64,000 nucleotides of DNA from Polycyclovorans algicola TG408 (GCF_000711245.1 NZ_JOMH01000001.1:552830-616829); one strand, 5' to 3'. Shown: positions 42,505 to 51,791, numbered from the stretch's first letter. Notes: generated by a model not told the origin, from the letters alone. A program made the numbers and translations.

Positions 42505-42622
42505 TTCAACGCAAAGGCGCGAAGGGGTGAAGCAAGGACGCAAAGAAAAGCCCAAGCAAGGAAACACAACAACAAAAAATCTTTGTGTCCTTTCTTTTTT
42601 TTCTTTGCGCCTTTGCGTTGAA
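42505..42622. repeat. Inverted-repeat element copy C (fdsG-fdsB junction)
   Basis: Arms 42505-42546 and 42580-42622 share the same sequence as the other copies, with a few substitutions (GGCGCGAAG, TTTGTGTCC). The 33-bp A-rich core (starting AAAGCCCAAGCAAGG) resembles the start of the core of copy D. It fills the fdsG-fdsB spacer. Confidence 0.92.
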
Positions 42623-42638
42623 CCGCTTTTGACCCAGC

Positions 42639-43190
42639 TCATGGCGCTTGCCCCAGCAGCCGCTCCAGCCCTTGCGGCGTGACCCGTCCGTGCAGGCGCC
42701 CGTCGATCATCACCGATGGTCCCAGCGCGCAGTTGCCGAGGCAATACACGGGTTCGAGGGTGACGCGGCCGTCGGGGGTGGTCGTGTGCAGGTCGATGCC
42801 GAGTTGCTCGCGCAGGTGGGTTTCCAGAGCCCGTGCGCCGACCGCCTGACAGGCCTCGGCGCGGCAGAGCTTGACCACCCGCTGCCCCGGCGGCTGCTCG
42901 CGGAAGTCGTGATAGAAACTGATCACGCCGTGCACTTCGGCGCGGGTGAGGTTCAGCCCGTAGGCGATCAGCGGCACGGTGCGTGGCGGCACACAGCCCA
43001 GCCGCGCCTGCACCGCGTGCAGCACCTCGATCAGGCCGCCCGGCTTGGGGCCTTGTTCACGCACTGCCGTGTGCACGGCCTCGCGTTCTAGGGGCGGCAG
43101 GTCGGCGCCGGGCGCAACCTGGATGGCAATCACCCGGTCACGGCGCTTGCCGCTGCGCGGCGGAGTCCCTGAATATGTCTCCTCAAGCAT
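42639..43190 (-). CDS. fdsG: NAD-dependent formate dehydrogenase gamma subunit (NuoE-like)
   Basis: A 183-residue thioredoxin-like [2Fe-2S] subunit. The cluster ligands are C-x4-C in KLCRAEACQAVG and C-x3-C in YCLGNCALGPSVMI. Upstream helices (GGLIEVLHAVQARLGCVPPR, TVPLIAYGLNLTRAEVHGVI) match NuoE. It is the first structural gene of the operon and mediates electron transfer beside FdsB. The ATG at 43190 is used; the longer frame reads through repeat copy D. Confidence 0.93.
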   Translation of the reverse strand: MLEETYSGTPPRSGKRRDRVIAIQVAPGADLPPLEREAVHTAVREQGPKPGGLIEVLHAVQARLGCVPPRTVPLIAYGLNLTRAEVHGVISFYHDFREQPPGQRVVKLCRAEACQAVGARALETHLREQLGIDLHTTTPDGRVTLEPVYCLGNCALGPSVMIDGRLHGRVTPQGLERLLGQAP

Positions 43191-43314
43191 ATGGGCATCC
43201 CGATGGGTGGCCTTGATTCTTTGACTGATTCTGATCCCGAAAGCCCGCAGCACCCAACAATTGGCGGTGCTGGCCCACTTTAATCGGCTTTCAAAAGCCG
43301 ATATAAAGCGAACA

Positions 43315-43446
43315 GCGTTCAACGCAAAGGCGCAAAGAGGTGAACCAAGGACGCAAAGAAAAAGCCAAGGCAAGAAAGCCGAGAGAAAATCAAAGAAAAA
43401 TCTTTGCGTCCTTTCTTGTTTTCCTTCGCGCCTTTGCGTTGAACGC
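43315..43446. repeat. Inverted-repeat element copy D (divergent fds promoter region)
   Basis: Arms 43315-43359 and 43401-43446, with outermost 12-bp ends perfectly paired (AGCGTTCAACGC / GCGTTGAACGCT), enclose a 41-bp A-rich core. It occupies much of the 281-bp region between fdsG and the divergent regulator, ending 25 bp before the regulator's ATG. Confidence 0.93.
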
Positions 43447-43471
43447 TTCTGATTCCCTACCCGGCCCGCCC

Positions 43472-44521
43472 ATGTACCGCATCCAGATCACCCCGCAGTG
43501 GCAGCTTGCCCAGGGCGCCGGCTTTGACGGCTTGCCGCGGCTGATCGCGCTGCTGGTCGCAGTGCACGACACGGGTACGCTGCGCGCGGCCTGTGCGCGG
43601 CTGGGGCTGTCCTACCGCCATGCCTGGGGATTGATCAAACGCGCCGAGGGGCATTTTGGCGCGCCCTTCCTCATCAGCCGTCGCGGCCAGGGCGCCAAGC
43701 TCAGCGCCTTGGGCGAGAAGCTGGTGTGGGCAGACCGTCGCATCGCCGCGCGGCTGGGGCCGGTGATGGACAGCCTGAGCGCGGAGATCGAAACCGAGAT
43801 CGAGCGGGCGCTGACCCAGGCGCAGGGCATCCTGCGCCTGCACGCCAGCCACGGCTTTGCGGTGGAAACGCTGCGGGCACGATTCTCCGAGCAGGGCCTG
43901 CCGCTGGATCTGCGCTACTGCAGCAGCACCGAAGCGCTGGCCGGGCTGGCCCAGGGGCGCTGCGATCTCGCCGGATTTCACGTGCCGACCGGGCGGTTCG
44001 AGACTGCCATGCGCGCCCATTACGGCCACTGGCTGGACCCGGCCCGCCACCGGCTGATCCAGCTCGCCACCCGGCGCCAGGGGCTGATGGCGGCGCCGGG
44101 CAATCCACTGGGCATCACCGGCCTTGGCGATCTAACGCGCCCGGGCCTGCGCTTCGTCAACCGCCAGCCGGAAGCGGCGACGCGCTATCTGCTGGACCTG
44201 ATGCTCAAGGACGCAGGCGTCGAGCCGCGACAGATCACCGGCTACGACGTTACCGAGTTCACCCACGCCGCCGTGGCCGCCTACATCGCCAGCGACATGG
44301 CCGATGTCGGTTTCGGCGTCGAGACCCCGGCGCAACGCTTCGGCCTGCATTTCTTGCCGTTGATCACTGAGCGCTACTACTTCGCCTGCACCACGGAGTG
44401 GCTGGCGAGCACCGCAGCCGACGCCGTGCTGGACGAGTTGCGCAACCCAGAACTGCGCGCACGCATCAACGCACTGGCCGGGTACGACGCGATGGACTCG
44501 GGGACGGTGTTGGGGCTGTAG
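43472..44521 (+). CDS. ModE/LysR-like regulator with periplasmic-binding-protein domain
   Basis: A 349-residue regulator. The N-terminal winged helix (LIALLVAVHDTGTLRAACAR, LGLSYRHAWGLIKRAE, GRGQGAKLSALGEKL-like) is of the ModE-N/LysR type. The C-terminal part (from about residue 115) is a PBP-like domain: YCSSTEALAGLAQGRCDLAG, LATRRQGLMAAPGNPLGI, and AYIASDMADVGFGVETPA. Such proteins regulate molybdenum-enzyme operons; divergent placement beside fdsG makes it the likely fds regulator, sensing formate, molybdate or molybdopterin status. The ATG at 43472 is used; a longer frame runs back into repeat copy D. Confidence 0.88.
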   Translation: MYRIQITPQWQLAQGAGFDGLPRLIALLVAVHDTGTLRAACARLGLSYRHAWGLIKRAEGHFGAPFLISRRGQGAKLSALGEKLVWADRRIAARLGPVMDSLSAEIETEIERALTQAQGILRLHASHGFAVETLRARFSEQGLPLDLRYCSSTEALAGLAQGRCDLAGFHVPTGRFETAMRAHYGHWLDPARHRLIQLATRRQGLMAAPGNPLGITGLGDLTRPGLRFVNRQPEAATRYLLDLMLKDAGVEPRQITGYDVTEFTHAAVAAYIASDMADVGFGVETPAQRFGLHFLPLITERYYFACTTEWLASTAADAVLDELRNPELRARINALAGYDAMDSGTVLGL

Positions 44522-44535
44522 GTCAGGCTCAAAGC

Positions 44536-44664
44536 GGCTCAACGCGAAGGCGCAAAGGAAAACAAGAAAGGAGGCAAAGATCTTTTCCTTGGTTTTCTCT
44601 GCGCTTTTATTGCTTTGCTTTTGCTTTGCGTCCTTGCTTCACCCCTTCGCGCGTTTGCGTTGAA
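44536..44664. repeat. Inverted-repeat element copy E (after the regulator), degenerate
   Basis: Arms 44539-44580 and 44624-44664 match the other copies with more changes (CTCAACGCGAAGGCGCAAAG; GCGCGTTTGCGTTGAA). The 43-bp core read in reverse complement resembles the core of copy D over its whole length, so E is inverted relative to D and diverged with it from one ancestor. Confidence 0.85.
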
Positions 44665-44673
44665 CGACGTTTT

Positions 44674-45015
44674 TCAGGGCATGGTCCCGAAGTCGCCCTG
44701 CTCGTCTTTGTCGAGCCTGACGACCCACTCGGGCTCGTCGAACTCGCCGATCAGGGTGATTTCGCAGGTCTTGTGATGCTTGGCGAGGATGGCTTTCACG
44801 GTGGCGTCACGATCGTCGTCCTTGACGTCGCGGTGGGCTTTGGACTGCCAGTGGGCAATGGCTAGCAGGGTGTCATCGCTGCCGATCTTGCGGTGCAGCT
44901 CGGTGCCGAGCGCGCCGGGTGTCTGCTGGATGATGCGGCTGGCCTCGACCCACCCGGCGGCGTATTCGGCGACGGTATACGGCGGGATGACACGCACTTC
45001 GAAGATGTATTTCAC
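44674..45015 (-). CDS. Small protein, possibly dimeric alpha-beta barrel type
   Basis: A 113-residue cytosolic protein. The pattern of an opening strand MKYIFEVRVIPPYT, a helix (VAEYAAGWVEASRIIQQTPG), ALGTELHRKIGSDDTLLAIA, HWQSKAHRD, and a late strand suggests a Dabb/ABM-like ferredoxin fold, as in small monooxygenases or heme-degrading enzymes. I see no catalytic residues that decide between these. Repeat copy E lies just past its stop, and it is divergent from the hydrolase at 45114. Confidence 0.6.
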   Translation of the reverse strand: MKYIFEVRVIPPYTVAEYAAGWVEASRIIQQTPGALGTELHRKIGSDDTLLAIAHWQSKAHRDVKDDDRDATVKAILAKHHKTCEITLIGEFDEPEWVVRLDKDEQGDFGTMP

Positions 45016-45113
45016 GCGGGGCCTCCAAGGCTGGGAACCATGGGATCAGCATGCCAGAGCCCTGGTGAAGCAGAGCCGTTTATCCTCGGCAGCCACCCGA
45101 CGGAGACGCCCCC

Positions 45114-46172
45114 ATGTCGTTGCCGACCAACAGCCCGATGACCCGTGTGCCCGATGACTACTGTCCACCGGGCAGTGCGCGCCACTTCACGCTGGGCGAG
45201 GGGCCCGATGCCGGCAAGACGCTGTTTTATTACGACGTCACCGTGGGCGAAGGCACGCCGCGCACCACTGTGCTGATGGTGCACGGCAACCCGGAGTGCA
45301 GTTACACCTACCGCCATGTGCGCGATCACCTGATCGCCTCCGGCACCCCGTGTCGCATCGTCGCGATGGACCACATCGGTTTCGGGCGCTCGGATCAGGC
45401 CAGCTTCGAAATGGTCGACATGCACCACGCCGCCAACCTGAAACAGTTGGTGGCCCACCTGGACCTGCGCGACATCACGCTGCTGGTGCATGACTGGGGT
45501 GGCGGCATCGGGATCGGCGCGCTCATCGACTCGCCCGAGCGGGTCACCCACCTGGTGGTCATGAACTCCACCGTGTTCCCGATGCCGGCCCAAGGCTTCG
45601 TTTACACCAACTACCCCTATCCCATGTTGCCGTGGTACCGCACCGCCGACCTGGTGCCCGCCCACCTGTGGGGTGCGGTATCGGCCTATGTGGTCTCGCA
45701 TGCCGTGCCGCAAGGCCTGCCACGCTTCACCGCCGGCATCGCAGGCATGGTCGCGCGCTACTACAGCGGGCGCCTCACGCGCGACATGGACACCCCGGAA
45801 TCGGTGTGGTGCGCGCAATTTGGCACACGCATCAACGCGCTCAGCTCACAACGTAACGTGCGTCACACGCCCTATTGGGGCCACGGCTATCGCTACACCG
45901 TGCCCGGCCTGGGCACGCAGGATACCGGGCCGTTTTACCGTCACATCCAGAGCCGTATTGGCGCCGCCTGGGGCCCTAAGGGTCAAGACATCGGCGTTGC
46001 CGGGTATTTCGGCGGCTGGGATGCCTGCGGCAAGGATGAAGTGGTTGCCCAGTGGCACGCCGCGCTGCCGCAGATGGCGGCCCGCACGCATCGTTATCCC
46101 GACGTCGGGCATTTCGTCGAGGAGTACACGGGCGTCGAGATCGCCGAAGGCGTGCGGGCGCTGCTCGGTTGA
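45114..46172 (+). CDS. Alpha/beta hydrolase, haloalkane-dehalogenase/epoxide-hydrolase-like
   Basis: A 352-residue cytosolic hydrolase. The oxyanion motif HGNPE is followed by VAMDHIGFGRSDQ; the nucleophile elbow is LLVHDWGGGIG, giving Asp127 as nucleophile with an adjacent Trp, and the catalytic His is at about 333 (VGHFVEEY). Asp plus HGNP(T/E) and the tryptophan after the nucleophile resemble haloalkane dehalogenases, but an epoxide hydrolase or other esterase is possible. It appears monocistronic, with a ParA gene 76 bp downstream. Confidence 0.82.
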   Translation: MSLPTNSPMTRVPDDYCPPGSARHFTLGEGPDAGKTLFYYDVTVGEGTPRTTVLMVHGNPECSYTYRHVRDHLIASGTPCRIVAMDHIGFGRSDQASFEMVDMHHAANLKQLVAHLDLRDITLLVHDWGGGIGIGALIDSPERVTHLVVMNSTVFPMPAQGFVYTNYPYPMLPWYRTADLVPAHLWGAVSAYVVSHAVPQGLPRFTAGIAGMVARYYSGRLTRDMDTPESVWCAQFGTRINALSSQRNVRHTPYWGHGYRYTVPGLGTQDTGPFYRHIQSRIGAAWGPKGQDIGVAGYFGGWDACGKDEVVAQWHAALPQMAARTHRYPDVGHFVEEYTGVEIAEGVRALLG

Positions 46173-46248
46173 GCGCGCAACGGTGAAGGCGCGCCCCTTG
46201 GCCTAAACTTTGCGGCCGATTGGCAACACATCATTCAAGGGAAGGGCA

Positions 46249-47016
46249 ATGACCAAGCGCGTGGTGTTCAACCAGAAAGGCGGGGTGGGCAAGACCACCA
46301 TCGTCTGCAACCTCGCGGCCATCGCCGCCAGTCAGGGCCTGCGCACCCTGGTGATTGACCTCGACACTCAGGGCAACGCCACCCAGTACCTGACCGGCAG
46401 CGCGCCGAGCACGCCCGACAAGACCATTGCCGACTTCTTCGACTCGACTCTGGGCTTCTCGCTGCAGTCGCCGGCGTTTGCCAGCTTTGCCAGCCGCACG
46501 CCGTTCGACAACCTCGATGTGGTGGCCGCCAGTCCGCGGCTGGAAGAGCTGATCGTCAAGCTCGAAGCCAAGCAGAAGATCTACAAGTTTCGCGATGCGT
46601 TGAAGAAACTGCGCGGTTACGACGCGGTGTTCATCGACACCCCGCCTGCGCTGAACTTTTACAGCCGTTCGGCGCTGATCGCTGCAGATCGCGTGTTGAT
46701 CCCGTTTGATTGCGACGAGTTTGCGCGTCAGGCGCTTTATACCCTTCTGGAAAACCTGCACGAGATTCGCGCCGATCACAACGAAGATCTGGCCATCGAG
46801 GGGATCATCGTCAACCAGTTTCAGAGCCGCTCCAAGTTGCCGACGCGGCTGGTCGAAGAGCTGCGCGCCGAGGGCCATCCGGTGCTCAAGCAGACCCTGG
46901 GCAGCTCGGTGAAGGTGAAGGAATCGCACGAGGCGCATGTGCCGCTGATCTGGCACGACCGCAGCCATCGCATCACCGGCGACTACGTGGCCCTGTTCAA
47001 GTCACTGAAGCGCTGA
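46249..47016 (+). CDS. ParA family ATPase
   Basis: A 255-residue deviant Walker ATPase. KGGVGKTTIVCNLAAIAAS is the Walker A with signature lysine, followed by LVIDLDTQGNATQYL and AVFIDTPPALNFYSRSAL. DCDEFARQALYTLLE and VNQFQSRSKLPTRLVEELRA continue the fold. The ATG at 46249 has a good ribosome site (ggaaggg). No ParB gene is nearby, so it is not the chromosomal parAB pair; it may position other cargo. The next gene (rluF) starts 3 bases after its stop. Confidence 0.9.
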   Translation: MTKRVVFNQKGGVGKTTIVCNLAAIAASQGLRTLVIDLDTQGNATQYLTGSAPSTPDKTIADFFDSTLGFSLQSPAFASFASRTPFDNLDVVAASPRLEELIVKLEAKQKIYKFRDALKKLRGYDAVFIDTPPALNFYSRSALIAADRVLIPFDCDEFARQALYTLLENLHEIRADHNEDLAIEGIIVNQFQSRSKLPTRLVEELRAEGHPVLKQTLGSSVKVKESHEAHVPLIWHDRSHRITGDYVALFKSLKR

Positions 47017-47019
47017 CGC

Positions 47020-47802
47020 GTGCGGCTCAACAAGTTCATCAGCGAAACCGGCATCTGCTCGCGGCGCGGCGCCGACGCGTGGATTGAGGCCGGGCGGGTC
47101 ACGGTCAACGGCACGCTCGCCACGCTGGGCACGCAGGTGAATGACGGCGACGACGTGCGCGTCGATGGCGAAACCATGGGTCGCGCCAAAAAGAACGTCT
47201 GCATCGCCTTCCACAAGCCGGTCGGCATTACCTGCACCACCGAGCGCCGCGTGCGCGGCAACATCATCGACTTCATCAACCATGCCGAGCGCATCTTCCC
47301 CATCGGGCGGCTCGACAAGGACTCGGAAGGGCTGATTCTGCTGACCAATGACGGTGACATCGTCAACCCCATCCTGCGCGCCGAGAACGGCCACGAGAAG
47401 GAATACATCGTCACCGTCAACAAGCCGGTTACCGACGACTTTCTGCGCGGCATGGCCAGCGGCGTCGCCATTCTCGACACGGTGACCCAGCCCTGCGAGG
47501 TGACGCAGATCGACCGCAACGTGTTCCGCATCGTGCTTACCCAGGGGCTGAACCGGCAGATCCGCCGTATGTGCGACGCGTTTGGCTATGTGGTTCGGCG
47601 TCTGCAACGGGTGCGCATCGTCAACATTCACCTGGCCGGCATTGCCCGCGGCCAATGGCGTGACCTGGGTGAGGATGAGCTGCGCGACCTGCTGGCCAAC
47701 ACACCGGCGCCACGACCCGCCGCCGCGCCGGCAGCCACGGCCTCGCCCGCCGAAGCCAAGCCCAATCCGTGGCATAAATCGAGCCTAATGCAGCCGCGCT
47801 GA
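47020..47802 (+). CDS. rluF: 23S rRNA pseudouridine synthase RluF
   Basis: A 260-residue enzyme. An S4 RNA-binding domain ([25 protein letters not shown]-like segment) leads into the catalytic core: [40 protein letters not shown] (catalytic Asp), [11 protein letters not shown] and [20 protein letters not shown]. The pattern matches RluF, which acts at U2604 (and U2605) of 23S rRNA; closely related RluB is less likely from the [10 protein letters not shown] block. The start is GTG at 47020, 3 bases after parA. An Ala/Pro-rich tail extends the C-terminus. Confidence 0.9.
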   Translation: MRLNKFISETGICSRRGADAWIEAGRVTVNGTLATLGTQVNDGDDVRVDGETMGRAKKNVCIAFHKPVGITCTTERRVRGNIIDFINHAERIFPIGRLDKDSEGLILLTNDGDIVNPILRAENGHEKEYIVTVNKPVTDDFLRGMASGVAILDTVTQPCEVTQIDRNVFRIVLTQGLNRQIRRMCDAFGYVVRRLQRVRIVNIHLAGIARGQWRDLGEDELRDLLANTPAPRPAAAPAATASPAEAKPNPWHKSSLMQPR

Positions 47803-47865
47803 CACGAGATTGTCGTGCGTGCGGCCTAATCTTGACGCCATCCGAGTTGAGGTGGGGAAGGCGTC

Positions 47866-49566
47866 ATGGGCAAGGTCAGGGGCGATGCAGGCGGGTGGTC
47901 ACGGCGTGAATTTCTCAAGCGCGCCGCGACCGGGGCGGCCGTCGCGCCCCTGGCGGCGTGCTCGTCATCGGTGGGCATTGACGGCTTGATGCCGGGCGAG
48001 AACCCCTTCAAACATGGCGTCGCTTCGGGCGATCCGCTCACCGATCGGGTGATTCTGTGGACCCGCGTCACGCCGACGCAGGGCATGGGCGGTGACATTC
48101 CGGCAACGCTGACACTCGCCGATGACCCCGGCTTTCGGGTGAACACACGCACATTCGCGGTCACCGCGTTGGCCGCACGCGACTGGACGGTGAAGCACGA
48201 CGCCACCGGCCTGACACCCGGCGCAACGTATTACTACCGGTTCGACGCGCTGGGCTTTGGCTCGCCGGTCGGCCGCACCCGTACCGCCGGCCTCGATCCG
48301 CAACGCATGCGTGTCGCGGTGGTGAGCTGCTCGAACTATCCCGCCGGCTTCTTCAACGCCTATGCCCGCATCGCCGCGCGCGCCGACCTCGATCTGGTGC
48401 TGCATCTCGGCGACTACCTGTACGAAACCGGCGCTGCCGGCAGCGTCGGCCGTGCCCACGAACCGCGTCGCGAGACCATCCTGCTGGAGGACTACCGCGA
48501 GCGCCACGCCCAGTACAAGGCAGACCCCGACCTGCAGGCGGCCCATCGCCAACACCCGTGGATTGCGGTGTGGGATGACCACGAATCGACCAACAACTCA
48601 CGTCGCGACAGCGCCGAGAATCACACCGAAGGCACCATTGAAGACGGCGGCGAAGGCATCTGGCAGGTCCGCAAGCGCTGGGCGCAGCAGGCCTACGACG
48701 AATGGATGCCGATCCGTCTGCCCGAGCCCGGCAACCCTGACCGCATCTGGCGGCGTTTCGAGTTCGGCGGGCTGATGGACCTGTGGATGCTCGACACGCG
48801 GCTGTTCGACCGTGATGACGAGCTAGGCATCAACGATCCTGGCAACTTCGACCCGGACCGACGTCTGATCGGCCCCGAGCAGCGCGACTGGCTGCTGGGC
48901 GGGCTGAGCACGTCGACCGCAACCTGGAAAGTGCTGGGGCAGCAGGTCATGTTCGGCCAATTCAAACTCACGCCGCTGCCCGACCTGCCGCTGGGCGCGC
49001 TGGCTGCGCTGCCCATTCCGCTGGTCCTGGCGAGCGGCCAAGGGCTCACCGATGTCTACCTGAACCCGGATCAGTGGGATGGCTACGCGGCCGAGCGGCA
49101 GGCGATTTTTGACCATCTCAGCACGCGGAACATCGCCAACACCGTGGTGCTGACCGGCGACATCCACAGCTCGTGGGTGATGGACCTGACGCCCGATCCC
49201 GAAAACCTGATGGCCTACAACCCGCTGACCGGCGCCGGGTCATTGGCGGTGGAATTCGTCGGCACTTCGGTGACCTCGACCGGCCTTGACCAGCTCGCCG
49301 CCGTGCCCGATCTGGCGAGCGCCCTGCGCCTGCTCAACCCGCACATGCAATACATCGAAGTCACACGCCGCGGCTATCTGCTGATGGACATCACGCCCGG
49401 CGAGACCGTGGGCGAATATTGGTACGTGCCCACCGTGGCCGCGCCCGACGCTGGCGAAACCTTTGCCATCGGTTACGCCACGGCGGCAGGCAGCAACTTC
49501 ATCACCCGTCAGCCGCGCCGTGCGCCGGTGGCGCCCCCGGAGAATCCCCCTGTTTTGGCGCCTTGA
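47866..49566 (+). CDS. phoD: PhoD-type alkaline phosphatase / phosphodiesterase
   Basis: A 566-residue exported enzyme. The twin-arginine signal is WSRREFLKRAATGAAVAPLA, with a possible lipobox cysteine just after. The PhoD core follows: NPFKHGVASGDPLTDRVILW; VAVVSCSNYPAGFFNAY; LHLGDYLYETG; and VWDDHESTNNS. Later comes VVLTGDIHSSWVMDL. PhoD enzymes use iron and calcium to cleave phosphomonoesters and phosphodiesters, and act outside the cytoplasm. It is monocistronic and ends in a bidirectional terminator. No Pho box was identified. Confidence 0.93.
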   Translation: MGKVRGDAGGWSRREFLKRAATGAAVAPLAACSSSVGIDGLMPGENPFKHGVASGDPLTDRVILWTRVTPTQGMGGDIPATLTLADDPGFRVNTRTFAVTALAARDWTVKHDATGLTPGATYYYRFDALGFGSPVGRTRTAGLDPQRMRVAVVSCSNYPAGFFNAYARIAARADLDLVLHLGDYLYETGAAGSVGRAHEPRRETILLEDYRERHAQYKADPDLQAAHRQHPWIAVWDDHESTNNSRRDSAENHTEGTIEDGGEGIWQVRKRWAQQAYDEWMPIRLPEPGNPDRIWRRFEFGGLMDLWMLDTRLFDRDDELGINDPGNFDPDRRLIGPEQRDWLLGGLSTSTATWKVLGQQVMFGQFKLTPLPDLPLGALAALPIPLVLASGQGLTDVYLNPDQWDGYAAERQAIFDHLSTRNIANTVVLTGDIHSSWVMDLTPDPENLMAYNPLTGAGSLAVEFVGTSVTSTGLDQLAAVPDLASALRLLNPHMQYIEVTRRGYLLMDITPGETVGEYWYVPTVAAPDAGETFAIGYATAAGSNFITRQPRRAPVAPPENPPVLAP

Positions 49567-49574
49567 AGAACACA

Positions 49575-49602
49575 AAAAACCCGGCGCCAAGGCCGGGTTT
49601 TT
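49575..49602. terminator. Bidirectional intrinsic terminator between phoD and the quinoprotein gene
   Basis: A 9-bp stem (49577-49585 with 49592-49600; aaacccggc/gccgggttt), a six-base loop, and A and T runs on either side. It can end both the plus-strand phoD transcript and the minus-strand PQQ dehydrogenase transcript. Confidence 0.88.
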
Positions 49603-49619
49603 TGGTTCAGCCCTTGCCC

Positions 49620-51791
49620 TTAGCCCGCCTCGGCCTCCGCTTCCTTGGCGGCCTTGACCTGGTCATTCAGATCGTTGGCGCGCTTGATGATGAACTGATG
49701 AATGGCGTCCACATCATCAGGCGTCAGGATGTCCATCATCGGCGGCATGCCCTTCTCGGCCAACGCGCCGGCGAGGATGCCGGCAAACATGTCGTGCGTT
49801 TCCGCGGTCATGTATCGAAGATCAGGGACCACCGAGCTGCCAATGGCATTGGGCCCGTGGCACATGCCGCAATGGCCGTTGTACAGCTCACGACCTGCGG
49901 CAATCTGCGCCTCGTCACCGGTGACTTCGGGTGGCTCGGGCAGGGCGATCAAACCGGGCTTGGGCGCCGGCAGGGTCGCCGTGCCGCCGATCTTGTAGGT
50001 GAGGATGCGCGCATCCGGCTGTACCTTGGCCGGCTCTGACAGACCGCCCAGCGCCAGCGGGAAGGCGCCGCCCCAACCCGCCGCGACGGTCACGTACTGC
50101 TCCCCGTCAATTTCATAGGTGATCGGCCCGGCGAGCACGCCGGTGTTGGCGGGCGATTCCCACAGCTTTTCGCCCTTGTCAGCCGAGTAGGCCACGAAGC
50201 GGCCATCGGCCGTGCCCTGGAACACCAGGTTGCCGGCGGTGCTGAGGGTGCCGCCATTCCACAGGGTGACGTGGCTCTGGCGCCAAACTTCCTTCTGCGC
50301 GACCGGGTCCCAGGCAATCAGGTGCCCGCGATGCGCGGCCACGGCGCCGGCCAATTCTTCAGGGTTCTCGGGCAGCGCCAGCGGCTGTGAACCGAGGTGC
50401 CAGGTGCCCTTGCCGCGGAACTTCTGGTCGGGTGCCGGCGCGAGGTAAGCGACCGCTTCCTGCATGGGGATGTAGACCAGCCCGGTTTGCGGGTTGAATG
50501 ACATCGGCATCCAGTTGTGCGCGCCCAGCGGGCCGGGGGACACCAGCTTGCCTTCTTTGGACCAGTCGCCTTCTTCGGTCTCGACCGGGCGACCGGTTTC
50601 CATGTCGACATGCGAGGCCCAGTTGGCCGGCGCAAATTTCTCGGCTGACAGCAGTTCGCCGGTTTCGCGGTCGAGCACGTAGAAGAAACCGTTCTTCGGC
50701 GCCTGCATCAGCACTTTGCGCTGTTTGCCTCCAATCTCCAGCTCGGCCAGCACCATGTGCTGGGTGGCGGTGTAGTCCCAGTTGTCGCCGGGGGTGGTCT
50801 GGTAGTGCCAGACGTACTCGCCGGTATCGGGCTTGAGCGCGACGATGGACGACACGAACAGATTGTCGCCGCCCTCTTCGCTGCGCACGTTACGGTTCCA
50901 GGTCGAGCCGTTGCCAACGCCGATGTAGAACAGGTCCAGCTCGGGGTCGTAGGCCATGGCGTCCCACACCGTGCCACCGCCGCCAAACTCCCACCAGTTG
51001 CCGGTCCAGGTCGGCAACGCCATTTCCATGGCCTTGGACTCGGGCGGATCTTCCGGGTTACCCGGCACGGTGAAGAAGCGCCATTTCTGGTCGCCGGTTT
51101 CGGTGTCGTAGGCGGTGATATAGCCGCGCACACCGAGCTCTGCGCCGCCGTTGCCGATGATGACCATGTCTTTGACGACACGCGGTGCACCGGTGATGGT
51201 GTAGCTGCGGTTCTCGTCAATGATGGTGTTGACCTCCCAATCGACCTTGCCGGTCTTGGCGTCAAGCGCAGCCAGGCGGCCGTCGTACACACCGACGTAG
51301 ACCTTGCCCTTCCAGACCGCGACACCGCGATTGCCGACGCCGCAGCAACCATCACGCGCCTTGCTCAGCGCCACCTTGGGGTCGTACTTCCACAGCTCTT
51401 CGCCGGTCACCGGATCCAGTGCCGATACCACCGAGAACGGCCCGGTGACGTACATCACACCGTCGACGACGATGGGTGTCGCCTGCGCAGCGCGGTCGTG
51501 ATCGAGCTTGTAGGCCCAGGTCAGACCCAGCTCGTCCACGTTTTCTGTGGTCACGTCGGTCAGCGGGCTGAAGCGCTGCTCGCTGTAGGTGCGGCCGTGG
51601 CTGAGCCAGACGCCGGGCTCTTCATCGGCCGCGATGATGCGATCACCGTCCACGGCCGCAATCGCCGCAGTGGCCGCCTTGGCGTCATCGGTCATTTCGG
51701 GCTCGGGCGCGGGCGCATCGGTTTTCGCGCCACCGCAGGCGGCGAGTAACGCACACAGCAGGGCGGGGGCCCAAAGGGATCGAGTCAACAT
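49620..51791 (-). CDS. PQQ-dependent alcohol dehydrogenase with cytochrome c domain, lipoprotein
   Basis: A 723-residue quinohaemoprotein. The signal ends in a lipobox-like LLAACGG. The propeller has [20 protein letters not shown], the vicinal disulfide [14 protein letters not shown], and [10 protein letters not shown], with Thr two residues after the catalytic Asp. Lanthanide enzymes (XoxF) have Asp there, so this one is probably calcium-dependent. The C-terminal cytochrome c domain has [15 protein letters not shown] (CxxCH) and a later methionine ligand (PMMDI). It oxidises alcohols in the periplasm and passes electrons to its own haem. No PQQ-synthesis genes are in the window. Confidence 0.92.
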   Translation of the reverse strand: MLTRSLWAPALLCALLAACGGAKTDAPAPEPEMTDDAKAATAAIAAVDGDRIIAADEEPGVWLSHGRTYSEQRFSPLTDVTTENVDELGLTWAYKLDHDRAAQATPIVVDGVMYVTGPFSVVSALDPVTGEELWKYDPKVALSKARDGCCGVGNRGVAVWKGKVYVGVYDGRLAALDAKTGKVDWEVNTIIDENRSYTITGAPRVVKDMVIIGNGGAELGVRGYITAYDTETGDQKWRFFTVPGNPEDPPESKAMEMALPTWTGNWWEFGGGGTVWDAMAYDPELDLFYIGVGNGSTWNRNVRSEEGGDNLFVSSIVALKPDTGEYVWHYQTTPGDNWDYTATQHMVLAELEIGGKQRKVLMQAPKNGFFYVLDRETGELLSAEKFAPANWASHVDMETGRPVETEEGDWSKEGKLVSPGPLGAHNWMPMSFNPQTGLVYIPMQEAVAYLAPAPDQKFRGKGTWHLGSQPLALPENPEELAGAVAAHRGHLIAWDPVAQKEVWRQSHVTLWNGGTLSTAGNLVFQGTADGRFVAYSADKGEKLWESPANTGVLAGPITYEIDGEQYVTVAAGWGGAFPLALGGLSEPAKVQPDARILTYKIGGTATLPAPKPGLIALPEPPEVTGDEAQIAAGRELYNGHCGMCHGPNAIGSSVVPDLRYMTAETHDMFAGILAGALAEKGMPPMMDILTPDDVDAIHQFIIKRANDLNDQVKAAKEAEAEAG

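Noticed and set aside
43261-43452. Short open frame giving a Lys/Arg-rich product with FNAKAQR and LCVERF
   Set aside because: It is a translation of repeat element copy D (both arms), not a gene. Similar frames arise at each other copy.
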